NCBI RefSeq assembly: GCF_901933205.1
Contig: NC_044574.1
Coordinates: 48,951,609-49,015,608 of the forward strand
DNA length: 64,000 nt
From: Camarhynchus parvulus
Taxonomy: Eukaryota > Chordata > Aves > Passeriformes > Thraupidae
Direction of reading: 5' to 3'
The translations under genes and the position numbers were made by a program. Below, in pieces: positions 10,761 to 22,299 of this stretch. Position 1 is the stretch's first letter, and each line of letters begins with the position of its first letter. The notes under the pieces are model-generated. The model worked only from the letters and a program-made list of their open reading frames with translations, searched no databases and had not been told where the DNA came from.

Positions 10761-13700
10761 TCTTCACAGAGCTACATACTGTGCTTCAGCAGAGAACTGA
10801 CATTGAACCCATATCTTCCCCTTCCCTCTTGAAAACTTAGTACCTTCAAATGCAGTTTTCATTGTTCCTATGAACAAGAATTATCAGTATTGTACTGCAT
10901 GTTTCCTGTTGTGTTTTGGGAATATTTAGATTTGCTGGAATGAATGTGTGTCAGACAAGGCTACATGTGCCTTTTCTACTTCTTTGCATGCCTTTTCAAG
11001 GTAAATTGACACCTTTTTATCCCAGACTGAAAGATCTCTTAAGGAATCCACCCCTATTTATTTGGCCAACAGGTAGCATTCAGTTGTTATTTGAAGCACA
11101 CTTAAATCATGACTTGCTCTGTCAATGTAGTCTCTTTGCATGTCATGTAGTGACTAGGCCATAAGTAGTTGCTTAAAATAGAGGATTTGTTCCTTTTTAA
11201 AATCAAGGTAGTCTGCCATTGATCCATTGTAGCTCATACACACTTTTGTGAATGCTTTGTTTCAACTATTTTTTTTCTGAGTTCTCTGTCTTATGTAAGT
11301 CCTGCTCATTCTTTTTTCCTGAAATAAACTGCTAAAGCATATTTAAAATAACACAGTATTATTTTCAGTCCTTCATGACCTCTACACATACAGAAGGCAG
11401 ATGATTATTAGAATGTGTATTTATACTTAATTCTGGCCCAATAGTTTCCTTACACTTACTGTATAATTAGAAAAGGAAAGAAAAGCTAAACATTTGAGCT
11501 AGAATTAAAATACTGTGGAGTATTTATCCTAACTCTTAAAAAGGACTGAACCACTTAAAATATACTGATATTTAAACATACAAATGCTGAGGTCACCTGT
11601 ACTGACTTACAGTTGATATCCTTGACTGAAAACAGGTTTACCCTCATGAGGATGGCTGCTTTGAAAACTTAGCTACCTGAGTACAGAACCAAATATGAAC
11701 AAAAAGCAGAACTGCATCATTTACTTGTGTCCAGCGGCCTGGAGATCTATGGGGACTACTGGATTTAGTCCCAGTGACAAGCGTTCTACACCCAGCAGAC
11801 AAATGCAATTCATTTTCTGTTTGGTGATATGCTCCAGGCTGATGACTTTGTCCTGCAAGAAAAAGGTAAGAGCTAATTTGATCAGAAAAGGCATAATCCA
11901 GAAGCTGACTGAAATGAGTAAATAACTTTTAATTTTCTACAGTAGAGTCTGGCTAGGTCTGGGATGAGCTCATGCTTCGCATGGAGCTGGCACTGCAGGG
12001 CTCTGTCCAAGACTTCACTGGACCACTTCTGCCAGTATGTGTTTTTGTTTTTGTTTTTTGGGGTTTTTTGTGGTTTTGTTGTTTTTTTTTTTTAATTAGA
12101 AAAACAACCAACAACCCAGACTAGAATTTTTATGACGCATTGGCTGTAGTACTTCTTTTCTTCCATCAACTAGTTCTAAATCCCATTCTGAGTTTTGGAT
12201 TTGTTTTGGTTGTTTATTTCCCAAATGTTTCATCCATTTGATTGATGTAGCTGGTCAGCACTTCATGACAATTAACTCAACTTAACCTGAGGAATTTATG
12301 ACAATTAATTGACTTGGTATTTAAACTGTACTCACTGAGGTAGTCTGCTGACACAGAAAACAGTAAAAATATCTCTGAATTCTGCCTTGACTTTTTAAAA
12401 AAATTAATTCCTATTTAAACCTACCTTAAATAACCCCAAATTTCAGAGCAACTTCATTGGGAAAAAAAAAGACTGTGTTTTTTCATAAGCCAGACACTGA
12501 ATGAATACACCTGTTTTCTTAAGATTCATATATTGGCTGAGATGGGAGCTGAATTTCCATCTGCAAGAGAGAACAAGTTTCAGAAAACATTTATACTTCC
12601 TTGTGTGATTCTTGCAGTATTGCACCCAAACCCACAACACTTACTGAACAATAGCAATATCCAAATGCAAATTGAATGACTTGCACTGCTTCCCTTTATG
12701 AAAAGAATATGTCATTTTCTCTATATGAAATGGAGTTTTCTGTCTGTCATTCACGAATTATACTAGCAGAATGGATTCTGACATTCAAATATTTACATAC
12801 ACAACTTAACAGGTCTTTCAGATACCTGTATTGTTTTAATGGATGCATCCACTTGCTGCCCTGGCTATTTGTGGGCTCCAGTGCAGGCCAGAAGATCCAG
12901 GTTAAAAACACTGCTGAAGAAAAGCCATAGAGGCAGCAAAGCTGCAGCACTGGGTAATTGTAGTCCCAAGCAGGGAATCTGGCCATTCTTATAAAGAGCG
13001 CTCAGGCTGAGTCACATGAGGGATGGCAGGCCACTTCTGCCATTCCACTCACTTTGTAAGCCTAGAGGAACAGTTATTCTTCCAAAAATTCATCAGGCAA
13101 CAAAGAGACGCAGATTTACAACTCCGTCCTACAAGCAGTCCCAGATGACAGCAGCATCCCGAGAGTCACTAAAACATCTCTTCAAACATGTCACCTCACC
13201 TGGGTGCCAGGCCAGTCCTCAGCTCTTGCTACAAAAGCCATATGAACACATACCATTTTTTTCTGCAAAGAACTACATCCATGGCCCACAACTGTCCAGC
13301 TCCTGCTAGCACAATTAATAGCACAACATCTTCTTGTTGAAAGGACACACGAATAAATGAACCAAAAGATATTCTTAGGAAAAGCAGGAAGTGCAGTTGC
13401 ACAGTCAATTTGAACTTGGTCAATACAGTAATGGCTCTGAAACAAGAGAGAGATACTTTCCTTTTGATGGTCTCAGTTTGTTCATGAAGCAGCAGTATCT
13501 CCAGCATTCTGTGAATATTCTTACATCCATCAGGATTAATACGTACTGCTGGGTGATGGTGAGGCATTAGACCTGAAATCAGAAGAAATGGTTCAGAAGA
13601 ATTTCCTGGTTTCCTCTAACAAGGTTCAGTGACACATCTGCGATTTTCCAGAATAAATAACTTTGATTAGCCATCTTGAAAACTATTCCCTGATCCTGAG

Positions 13701-13959
13701 TTCTGAAAGGAATAGAGAGCAGCTCTGTGTAAGATGAGACACCAAACCACAAGTACCCCAAAACACCAGTCAGACTTAGCATACTTTCTTTTTAGCAGCT
13801 TACATCCTTATTTCCTGAATTTAACAATACTTCCTTGTAAAACACTCTGAGACTGAAGCACAGAAACTGCTATTAAAGTTATTTCTATTTTTGTTTTGAT
13901 TGTCATTTTCTATTTCTGCTGCTCTGGTATTTGATTACATTTGAGACATGGGAATATAG
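10761..13959. other. No gene seen; one orphan splice-donor-like site
   Basis: AT-rich sequence with the T/G tract at 12038. At 11865/11866 AAAAAG is followed by GTAAGA, a strong 5' splice-site match. An open frame of 57 codons leads up to it from 11695, and a weak acceptor (CTTGTGTCCAG) sits at 11734. The would-be exon 11735-11865 is open in only one frame, and its translation is unrecognised. Three mutually overlapping ORFs at 13016-13567 are on both strands and look like chance. Confidence 0.6.
12038..12094. repeat. T/G-rich low-complexity tract
   Basis: Irregular (TTTTTG)n-like sequence ending in a run of T12. No sequence of a parent transposon is recognisable on either side. Confidence 0.8.
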
Positions 13960-14450
13960 AAAAGAATGCCATTATAGCTGTTCATTCTTCACAAGGTTAC
14001 TCTCAGGCGCGCTCGCTCACACATGCCGCCACACTGCCGCTACTGTTAACATTCCTTAGGCAAGGAGATGTGCTGGTTTATGGACCATCTGTCAGGCAGC
14101 ACCAGGGCCCTGGATATTGATGCCATATTTGTTGCTAGCCCTTATTTGAAACAAAGTTCAATTCAAAGCACTTCCAAGTACAGAGAGGGAGGGGGAAAAA
14201 AAAGATGTCAATGTGTTTAGATGACATTAAAGTTTTAAGATTAACCAAAAGAAAGGGAAAAAACAGCCTGCTAATGGGTAGAGCTCAGTGAAGAGCATTA
14301 TTGTATTATTTCTAATGCACATAAAGCATCTCCTATTAAAAAGGGATGGCAGTTTTACATCCTATTAAATATATCAAAGCTGTTCTTCAATTACAAATCC
14401 TTTTATATGCATGTTTTAACAAATATGTCTTTGATAATAGAGTGCAGCAG
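13960..14450. promoter_or_regulatory. Candidate conserved noncoding element with CpG cluster
   Basis: Begins with five CpGs between 14008 and 14039 (GGCGCGCTCGC, TGCCGCC, TGCCGC). It continues into complex sequence with GAAACAAAGTTC (SOX/TCF-like core), TTAAGATTAACC, ATATCAAAGC and TATGCATG words. No transposon is seen, and the only overlap with an ORF is at the far edge. Confidence 0.28.
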
Positions 14451-15279
14451 TAGTTTTTTATATGCTAAACAAGATCCTGACAATATAGCACAATGATAGA
14501 AAAGAAAAAAGTACCAGAAGAAGGTAGGTCTGTTTGGCAGTGCAGGAAGGGACTTCAGTATTTTCATTCTCTTTGTAGCTCACAAAACAGAGTTTTGACA
14601 CCATTGCAATGTACATATTAAGACACTGATAAAATAGCACAACCTGCAAATGGTACACTGAAGGAGTTTGGCAAGATACTATTGTTTTTCCACATCGTTA
14701 TCTTTGAAAGCAAGCTGTGTGCTAATAATGCTAGGGACAACAAAAATAAAAGCAAGCCATGCTTGGCTGCAACCTGCTTTGGAAAACATAAAATTTCATC
14801 CAGGCCTGAGAAGAGCATCTTTCCCAAAGAAAAGAGACTTCCTGCCTGGAGAAGGCAGTGAGGTGACAATGCACATGGTCCTGGCCCTATGGACTTACCC
14901 ACAAACATCACTTCCACAAGCCACTAAAGTCTTGATGCTGCCCTGGGAAGCCCAGCACATGAAATTGTGCAGTGGCCAGTCTGGCACTGTCTGATCCAGG
15001 GTAACAACAGTGTTAGGATGATAAAAAAAAACAGAGAGGGACACAGTGTGATCCTCAGTTATTAAGCCCCTTCTGCCTCTTCAAACAGTTGCTAGGGCAG
15101 GGCAGTGCACTGCAGATTTTTCTGAGTCTTCTTTGTCTAAAAAACCAGCTTCTTGCATTGCCTTCCTATATATGGGGCCTTGGGAATGGAATACTGGCAT
15201 TTTGGATTTCAGCCCCAGAGACGCAGAGCTGAGGTCCCCGTCTCTCACCATGCCCACCCCTGGCCCTACAATTATGCCA

Positions 15280-15560
15280 AACCCAAACTCCATTCCTACT
15301 TAGGAGAACTGGAGTCACAACATTAATTAGATTGGGCAGCAGGCTGCCACAAACCCAGCTCCATTTGCACGGATCAGGTATTATTGACATTTGGCACAGG
15401 AATGAGCCCGTGCCTATGGAAATATATGAACGCACAATTAGCTTTTTCAGGCTTCTGATGAATTAATTGAATGGAGGTTCATGAATCTTAAAAAGAAGAC
15501 AAAAGATATGATAATAATAAAGAGCAATAATAAATTCTGCTTAGCCTTTTGTCCCTCTGG
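15280..15560. promoter_or_regulatory. Candidate conserved noncoding element
   Basis: Holds ACATTAATTAGATTGGGC, TATTGACATTTGGCACAG, GCACAATTAGC and GATGAATTAATTGAATGG, spaced through non-repetitive sequence. It is followed directly by a possible antisense MIR remnant. Confidence 0.24.
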
Positions 15561-15570
15561 TTTCTTGGTT

Positions 15571-15650
15571 ATGGAGATAGGGAGAGCTGGAGAGATTTAG
15601 TGAAATGAAGTCACTTAGCTAGAAAATAAAGATGAGCAACAGCACTGTAG
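15571..15650 (-). mobile_element. Possible MIR-like SINE remnant
   Basis: The plus strand shows GGAGAGATTTAGTGAAATGA followed by AGTCACTTAGCTAGAAA, similar to the antisense MIR core (GAGAGGTTAAGTGACTTGCCC.., GGTCACACAGCTAGTAA). The match is short and weak. Confidence 0.33.
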
Positions 15651-17353
15651 TATCATAACTCTCATGCCCACAGACTGAGCACCAGGGCTGTCACAGCACT
15701 TGCAGAGTGAGGTCTTGCCTTGCCTGTCCTCTACTGTTGTTTATGCCTATGTGTCGTACTTGGTTCTGCTGGGCTTCTCTGCACAGTATGTGAGGTCTTA
15801 TGCTCAGTCTGTCTCCTCAGCAAGGTGAAAGGGAGAAAGGGAAATCTAGAGCCAGGTTAAGCCTCCTCCCTTCCCCAAAAATAATGCTATACAGGAGCAA
15901 ACATGCCTGCAGAAATCTGCACAAAGGGAGAGACAATCGGAGAATTGGTCCCAGAATTGCTGGAAGACGGCACCAGCTGTGAAGTAGAAGAATAGAACCA
16001 GAAGAAATTGGCTGCTGTCCCTGATTGCCATCCCCTGTCTAAGAAAGAGCTACAGAATGATAAAACTCCGTGGTACTCCATGAGCAATACACGCCACTTC
16101 TAGGACAACCAGGTTGTGCAAGACAGATGCTGTCTGCCTTGGCTTGCAGAAAGATGTCACCCAAAGGAAACACTACCTCCCTTTGTCTCTGGGCCAAATC
16201 CTCTGTGTGATATAGATCAGGATCACACCACTGAAGTCAATATTACAGATTCCAGCTGGTTAAACTGGCTTCAATCCACCCAGTCAATGAATCAGATGCT
16301 CAGCAGGTGATATACAGTGTTTGACTTGCCTAAGCAATCATTACATCCAGAGACTCAGAGATATATTCTGGAGTCTAAGCAAACAAGACAAAATGTGTTC
16401 CTCTTTTGGCCTCATATATATCATTTCACATTAAAAAGATTTCTTGGGTTGGAGGCATCAGCATTACTTCCAGCAGTTTGTGGTGCTAAAAACTGACAGT
16501 ACTTATGGCTGTGTTTATTTGTGCTGATTTTTTTTTCTCTTTCCAGCTGCCTCTGTTAGCACAATGGCTAAATGCAAATTGAAATCACTGTGGTGATTAG
16601 CTGCAAATACAGCTTTTTGCAATGGGTTTGGTGTCGCAAGCAAACAAAGGACTGTTCTCCAGTGCACTGCAGACAGTATGATTGTGTACTTCGCAGATGT
16701 CATCGTGCAATCGCTTTTTCATTACTGGCCTAAACATAACTTTTGATAGAGCTGAGAGAAAAGAGTGGCCTGTGATGGGAAGCAATAGTTCCCTTACCTG
16801 GTACACAATATTTCTTCTCCTGGAGACATATTGATTACTGAGGGGCTGCTGAATGAATGAGGTGCTACTCAGCATGAGCGTGGCTGGAACAAGCCCTGTA
16901 TAATTAAAGAAAGGAACAAATGACCTGTCCAGAAACTTACAGTGACTATCCCACAGCATTGTAATTCATAGTCAGGTGCACTCGTTTCACTTTTTCTCTG
17001 CTATAGGTCAAAAAACCACAGCCGAAGGCTGGCAAATATACAAAAAAGGAAGGAGTGGTTTCTAGAGATAGGAGATACTGGGGGAAAAAACCCAACACCT
17101 ACTGTCTTCTGAACGAGGAACTAAGGCATCTTTCTTTAAAGATGTGAAACCTGCCTGTAAGAGCATTACAGTTGGGCTGAGGGAGATTTAGGTTAGACAT
17201 GTTTTGAACGTCAGAAAATAATTTCTGTGCTTCTACTATGGCTCATTTTTCAAGGCTAGACAAACACAGACAAGAAAAAGGTAGAGTTGTTCTCACCTTG
17301 AAGAACAAGAAGACACCGGATGATCTCTTATAGTACCTTTTAATATTCTTTTA

Positions 17354-17369
17354 ATATTATTATTATTAT
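17354..17369. repeat. Short (ATT)n microsatellite
   Basis: About five ATT units, preceded by two copies of the word CTTTTAATATT. Confidence 0.7.
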
Positions 17370-18159
17370 CTAGTATTGCATTGATAGGGCCTTAGCCCCT
17401 GGAAATCACAAAATCCCATCCAGAGAGAACAGGAATCCCTATGTTGAGAAGGAAGCAGTGGATGTGCATCTGTGCTACTTCTCTGTTGGCTTCCTCATGA
17501 AGAAAAGTGTTTGTACAAATAGGAATAAAGGGGTATTGAGCAAGCACTCAGAACGTATTCAGTCACATCAGTTATAATCTGTGATGCTTCTCCACATCCT
17601 TATGTGCCTTGTTGGGATGGAGATGTGATTTTTAAGGCATGAAGCTGGAATAATGGAAGAAGAAAGGCAGCCCTGCATAGCAAACATTGCAGGATGTCAA
17701 GACAACCCAATATGAATGACTGAGTAAATTAAAGGTAAGAAAGTGTTTTTAAAAGCCAGTACAATAGTAAGGAGATTTTTAAACTCATAGTCCTGGACTG
17801 TGACACTATAGGAGGGGAAATAAGGCTGAAGATAAATTTCTGTTCTAACACGCCATTGTTCTGGTAAATCATCTTTGTTTTCAGCAAGGGGCGATGAGCA
17901 GACAGAGAATAAGATGGTAGAGATGAAAAGAGACATGGCAAGGCAATCACAACCAGCCAAACAACAGCACCTGCTCGTAATGTGATGTGCCGCTCTAACT
18001 GTAACCAAAATACGTGGAAGCAGGAAAGATAAAGAATGTTTCAAAGAGATTCCCAAGTGTTCCCAAAGCAAAGACTTGGACCAGGTCTTTAAGATAAATG
18101 ACTGAGAAAGACACAGTCTATTCCTGATTTTGTCAGCAGCCTTCGGTGCAGCGGTGCAA

Positions 18160-18198
18160 ATAATTTCCTCTTTTTTGCCTCAGTTTCTCCACTATTTG
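18160..18198 (+). mobile_element. Very short MIR-like match
   Basis: TTTTGCCTCAGTTTCTCCAC resembles the MIR segment CTGTGCCTCAGTTTCCTCATC. With under 40 bases it could easily be chance. Confidence 0.22.
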
Positions 18199-19559
18199 TT
18201 TATATTCACTTTTTACAGAACATCATGAGCAAATCAATAAATTAATGATCTGAACTGAGAGAGCACAGTACAGGGAAGCAGACCATCCTCTGCCTGAGAC
18301 TTTCTCCAGAGAAGTGCTATGAAGGTTCTGCCCTTAATAAAATTTCTTAGTATTGATAAAATTCTGACAATGAAAGGGAGGCTTCACTATCAGAGAGAAA
18401 ACTATGGCTATGGTACAGATCTTCTCAATGCTTCAAGGCTTAAGCAGCCTCTTAAACACCTTTTTTTTTTAACTTCATTCCTTGCCTTGTAGCCCGGAAC
18501 AGAGAGAAAGAAAAAAAGGAAACGATGTGATCAATAATTAAAGGGCTGGAAATGAACAAATGGAATTAATTGTTCCAAGAAGGGTGAGGAAAGGAACCTG
18601 AGAAATATAATCTATCTTTATCTCTCAATCTGGCAGGAAAATTTACAAAGCATCTTTAGAAAGAGAGAGTCTGAGGTTATATATTCCCTGCTTCAGGTTT
18701 CTGAGTGATATAAATTTAAAGGGTTTTTTCAGGTCGGTTTTTTTTATTTCCTTCTACATTATACTTTCTCGTTTTATGATACTTCTCAGACTTGAATCAT
18801 TCACAGCAGATGGCTCCATGAATACGGGATATTTCCATAAATAATGACAGATTTCCCTCCAGTCTCCCCACCCTCCTCCACTCCACATGCCTAAATCTTT
18901 TGTGTGTTATCTGCAAATATGCATTCAAATTCTGGTCAGTAAACAAGCCTATCTAGTACCATTGTCATTCCTGCAAGCCCAGTAGAATAACTAAAACAAT
19001 GAACTCATCATCCCATCTGATTCAAGAGCATTTTTTCCCCCAAGAAATTCAGAGAAAGAAGGGAAAATCTGCTAGATGCTTAATGGAATTTAACACCTCC
19101 ATGGGTGACAGTAGAGGACCGCTGCAGAAAGCATCCTGTTAGTCCACAGCAGTGGTGAGACAGATTTCCTGCACACTGACTTTTAGTTCAGGAGTGGACA
19201 GGAAATGTGCTCAGGTCCTCTGAACACCCTGGCCACTAAAGAAGCTCCAAGCATTATAGCAAGTGTGAAATTCGCCCTGAATTTAGCTATGGAAACTGTT
19301 TGCACAGGGAGAATTTCTAATAAAGAAGGAGCCTCAAGAGCCAAAAGGAGCACAAGAATCCTTGATGTTGGGGCATGGTATTTTTTAGTTGATACACATA
19401 CAATAAATTATACAGAATGATACAGTTCTAGTGAAAAAATGCAAGGTAGCTTTTAGTTTGGGACATTAAGAGGAAAATATGAAAAGATTCTTATCAGAGC
19501 AAAAATTTATGGTTAACTTATTGCTTCAAGTGCTCATAATCTACCACCTATATACATTT

Positions 19560-19740
19560 CTATCAAATGACCCTCTAAATAATTAATAGATCTAATTCTG
19601 TCAGTGTTGCCAGGGCAGGTTTCCCTGCAGAAGGTTAATGCTATGATTTAATTCTTTATTTATGTGATTAGCAGCCCCAATCAGGCTGTTTTAATGAGGT
19701 CACAGGCAGCAGATTATCACAACTGACTGGCCTAGCAGGA
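19560..19740. promoter_or_regulatory. Candidate conserved noncoding block
   Basis: Words include CTAAATAATTAATAGATC, TGCCAGGGCAGG, GATTTAATTCTTTATTTATG and TTAATGAGGTCACAGG (a nuclear-receptor-like half-site AGGTCA). Composition differs from the simple-repeat-rich flanks. Confidence 0.2.
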
Positions 19741-22094
19741 ACCTTCAGCACTCTGAGTGATTCCACTGCACAGTCCAGATTCCCACAGGAAACTGCCAAC
19801 AGGCATTAGGAAGCAGAGCCAGGTCCCTAGCCAGGCACCAAACACTATTAAACCCTTTCCAGGGAGTAGTACCAAACCACAGTAGTCCAGATATAACATG
19901 GAAACACAGGAATTGCTAAAGTTCATCAGCTCCACAGTTTATCTTTGTCATTTTCTTGTTTCTTATGAAACAAGATATTCTCTCACAGATGAGAATATCA
20001 CTATAAGAAGATGAAGGATAATTTGTTATTACAGCAATGTTCATCTGTAATAGTTAAGATTTAGGCTCATCTGTAATAGTTAGCATTTGGATTCAATCCC
20101 AGTGATGATCCTCCCCATGTCAAATGGAGTACCTGGCAGTTATGAAATTCTTCACACTCAACACTAGGGTAGGAGCTGATAGAAGTGCAGCATTTTAAGA
20201 GCTCATATATCTGCATTTTTATGTTCTCAAAGGATTTAAGCATACAAAGAAAGCAGAACCAGTGTGCCTTTCTTCATTGTCTTGCTTTTTTTTTTCCATT
20301 TTCCCCCCAACATGCTCCAGCTCACTAGAGCTCTCTCCAGGCTGCTTAAGGTATTAAGGGCCAAATGCCAATATTCATTTTCATAAAGACACTTGAGACC
20401 AGAGCATTCACCTTGCACTCTAACCTCCCACCTAGCTGGTGTCCTCACTCCTTGGGGAAAGGGCTATCCAGGGACACTCTGCTCTCAGCCATTCTGGTTT
20501 CAATGCAGTAATAAGGGAAAAGCATGGCCTGCCTGGATAGGAAAAGGTGAGATCTCTATATTTTGTTATTCAGTCTCCACTCAGGCTGGTTGAGAAGGGC
20601 AGGAGGAACAGCTCACATGTGCCTTTTCTTTTTCCTTCTTTCCCCCTTCCTCTGTCAGCAAAGGTGTCTTTCTACCTCTTTTACTGACCAGCCTTTTTGT
20701 TCTGTTTTGTTTTCTGCAGGGTTGGTTTTTGTTGTTAGGTTTTTCTTTTTTAAATTATTGAATGTTGTTTCCCCAGCCAAACTGCCTTCAGCTCCTGTTC
20801 TGTTTATTATACTTGGCACAGAAAGGGATGAAAAGGAATGAATCTTGGAAGAGAAACCAAAACCTGCAATAAGCTGTATTCTGAATTACCCTGTAGCATG
20901 CTGACTGGGAACAAGAAGACTTGCCATGCTGATACATACAGCTGAAAATTGGGTTTGCCATGTACGGTGGTGGTGTTAAATGAAAGCCTTTCACTGCATC
21001 CCTCACAGACTGCCACTGTGCTGTGCCCTTCATGAACACTCCACTGCTTATTGGCACAGGTATAAAAATGTTCTTTGGATGACAGACAGCTCAGGTAAGC
21101 TCTAGAGAAATCAAAGCAGGAAAGCAGATAAAAGGCTAGCAATATTTCTATCACTAACTCATGGATAGATTTTTTTCTCTCTAACAATTTCCACCTCGGA
21201 AAGCTCCAGTTCACTAAATCAACACCCAGAACAATGAATTGAAGATATTGAAAAAGATCACATAAAATTCAGTGTTCTCACAGAAATGTAGAAACTCCTT
21301 CTATTTCCATGTGTTGGCTAACCCCAGGCTTCCATCAGGTTGAGCACTTTTCTGCCTCACTCACACACTGCCTCAGGCTTCTGTGCAAAATCCCACTGAA
21401 AAGAATGGAAATTCATTGTACAAGATAAAGTGTATTAATTTTATCAAGAAATGGGACCATTCCAATCATGTGATCAGATTCCCAGGAGGTTACAGACCAA
21501 AGATTCTCACTTACGAATTTCTGTGCTATGCAAAGGAAAAAAGGCCTGATCTCCTGTGGTCAGAAACTCAACATCACAATCCCTGGTGGTTTAAGTCACC
21601 ATTAAGGCTGCAAGTCCAGTAGCTGAGACACCACCAACAAAATTCCTCTACACAAACCCCAGCAGAGGGGCAGGGATGACAGCAGCAGTCACAGAGTATT
21701 TAAACTGTCCCAATGGGAGTGGGACAGCATAGGAGTCACTGTCCAATGGTCTGGCTGCTGACCAGGCAATGTTCACACCAGGAATCCTCTGCAGGGCACA
21801 GTCCAGTGATGCAATTTGGGTTTGGCATAACTAAATAGGAGTAGGTGATGTAAAGCTACTTGTTCTCTGCGTAATTTTCCTCAGCCTTATCCTGACAGGG
21901 AATGTTTGCCCTTTGTTTTAACCTGTTACTGCTTTCCATCATTTTAAACCACAGAAGTAGTGGCCATATTTTCCCTCAACAGGCAAATAAAAGAGAGGAA
22001 AATGCTGAGCCAAACAGCACTGTCTACTGAGGCTGCAGATTATTGCAGGACTCAGGAGAATAGCTCTGGAGAGCTTTCCTAAAGACCCAGCTGA
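19741..22094. other. No gene seen
   Basis: Contains the 26-bp tandem at 20041 and pyrimidine-rich patches around 20620-20760. The 135-codon ORF at 20807-21214 (minus) overlaps an 89-codon ORF in another frame of the same strand and shows no domain. Confidence 0.68.
20041..20092. repeat. 26-bp tandem duplication, two copies
   Basis: TCATCTGTAATAGTTA occurs at 20041-20056 and again at 20067-20082. The following ten bases are also similar (AGATTTAGGC and GCATTTGGAT), giving a diverged two-copy tandem with a 26-bp unit. Confidence 0.85.
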
Positions 22095-22265
22095 GGCGGT
22101 GTCACATCCAGAGCGATGTCCTCGTTATTCTCGTGCAGCCGCAAACAGCTGCCGAGGCCCGCGGGACTGGGAGGGAGGGAGCCGAGCATCCAGGCTGCCT
22201 CTCACACGTCCTCACCTGCAGCAGCTCCAGCAGCAGGCAGCAAGCCAGCCTGCACCAGCGGAGAG
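22095..22265. promoter_or_regulatory. Small CpG-rich pocket; possible promoter or first exon
   Basis: About eleven CpG dinucleotides occur in 170 bases, including CCCGCGGG, in surroundings that are CpG-poor and AT-rich. It is too short for a classical CpG island. On the minus strand an ATG at 22290 opens 25 codons with a hydrophobic stretch (LACCLLLELL) that end exactly at CAG followed by GTGAGG, a good 5' splice site (cut between 22216 and 22215). On the plus strand the same bases read as a plausible 3' splice site (CTCACCTGCAG). The ATG context is weak (C at -3, T at +4). A minus-strand first exon with a signal peptide is one reading, chance the other. No known protein was recognised. Confidence 0.25.
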
Positions 22266-22299
22266 GAGGCAAGTGCTGCCCTTCCCACATGTGCTGGGT

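Larger units (their letters stand above)
15651..19559. other. No gene seen
   Basis: Ordinary noncoding sequence. ORFs of 120 codons (16597-16959, minus) and 124 codons (17697-18071, minus) are unrecognised. The second is hydrophobic in places, and a 73-codon ORF in another frame of the same strand lies within its span. Confidence 0.68.

Noticed and set aside
13016..13567. Cluster of overlapping ORFs on both strands
   Set aside because: Three frames overlap and none has a recognisable domain or supporting splice sites.
20807..21214. 135-codon minus-strand ORF
   Set aside because: No domain, no splice or promoter context, and other-frame ORFs over the same bases; composition suffices to explain it.
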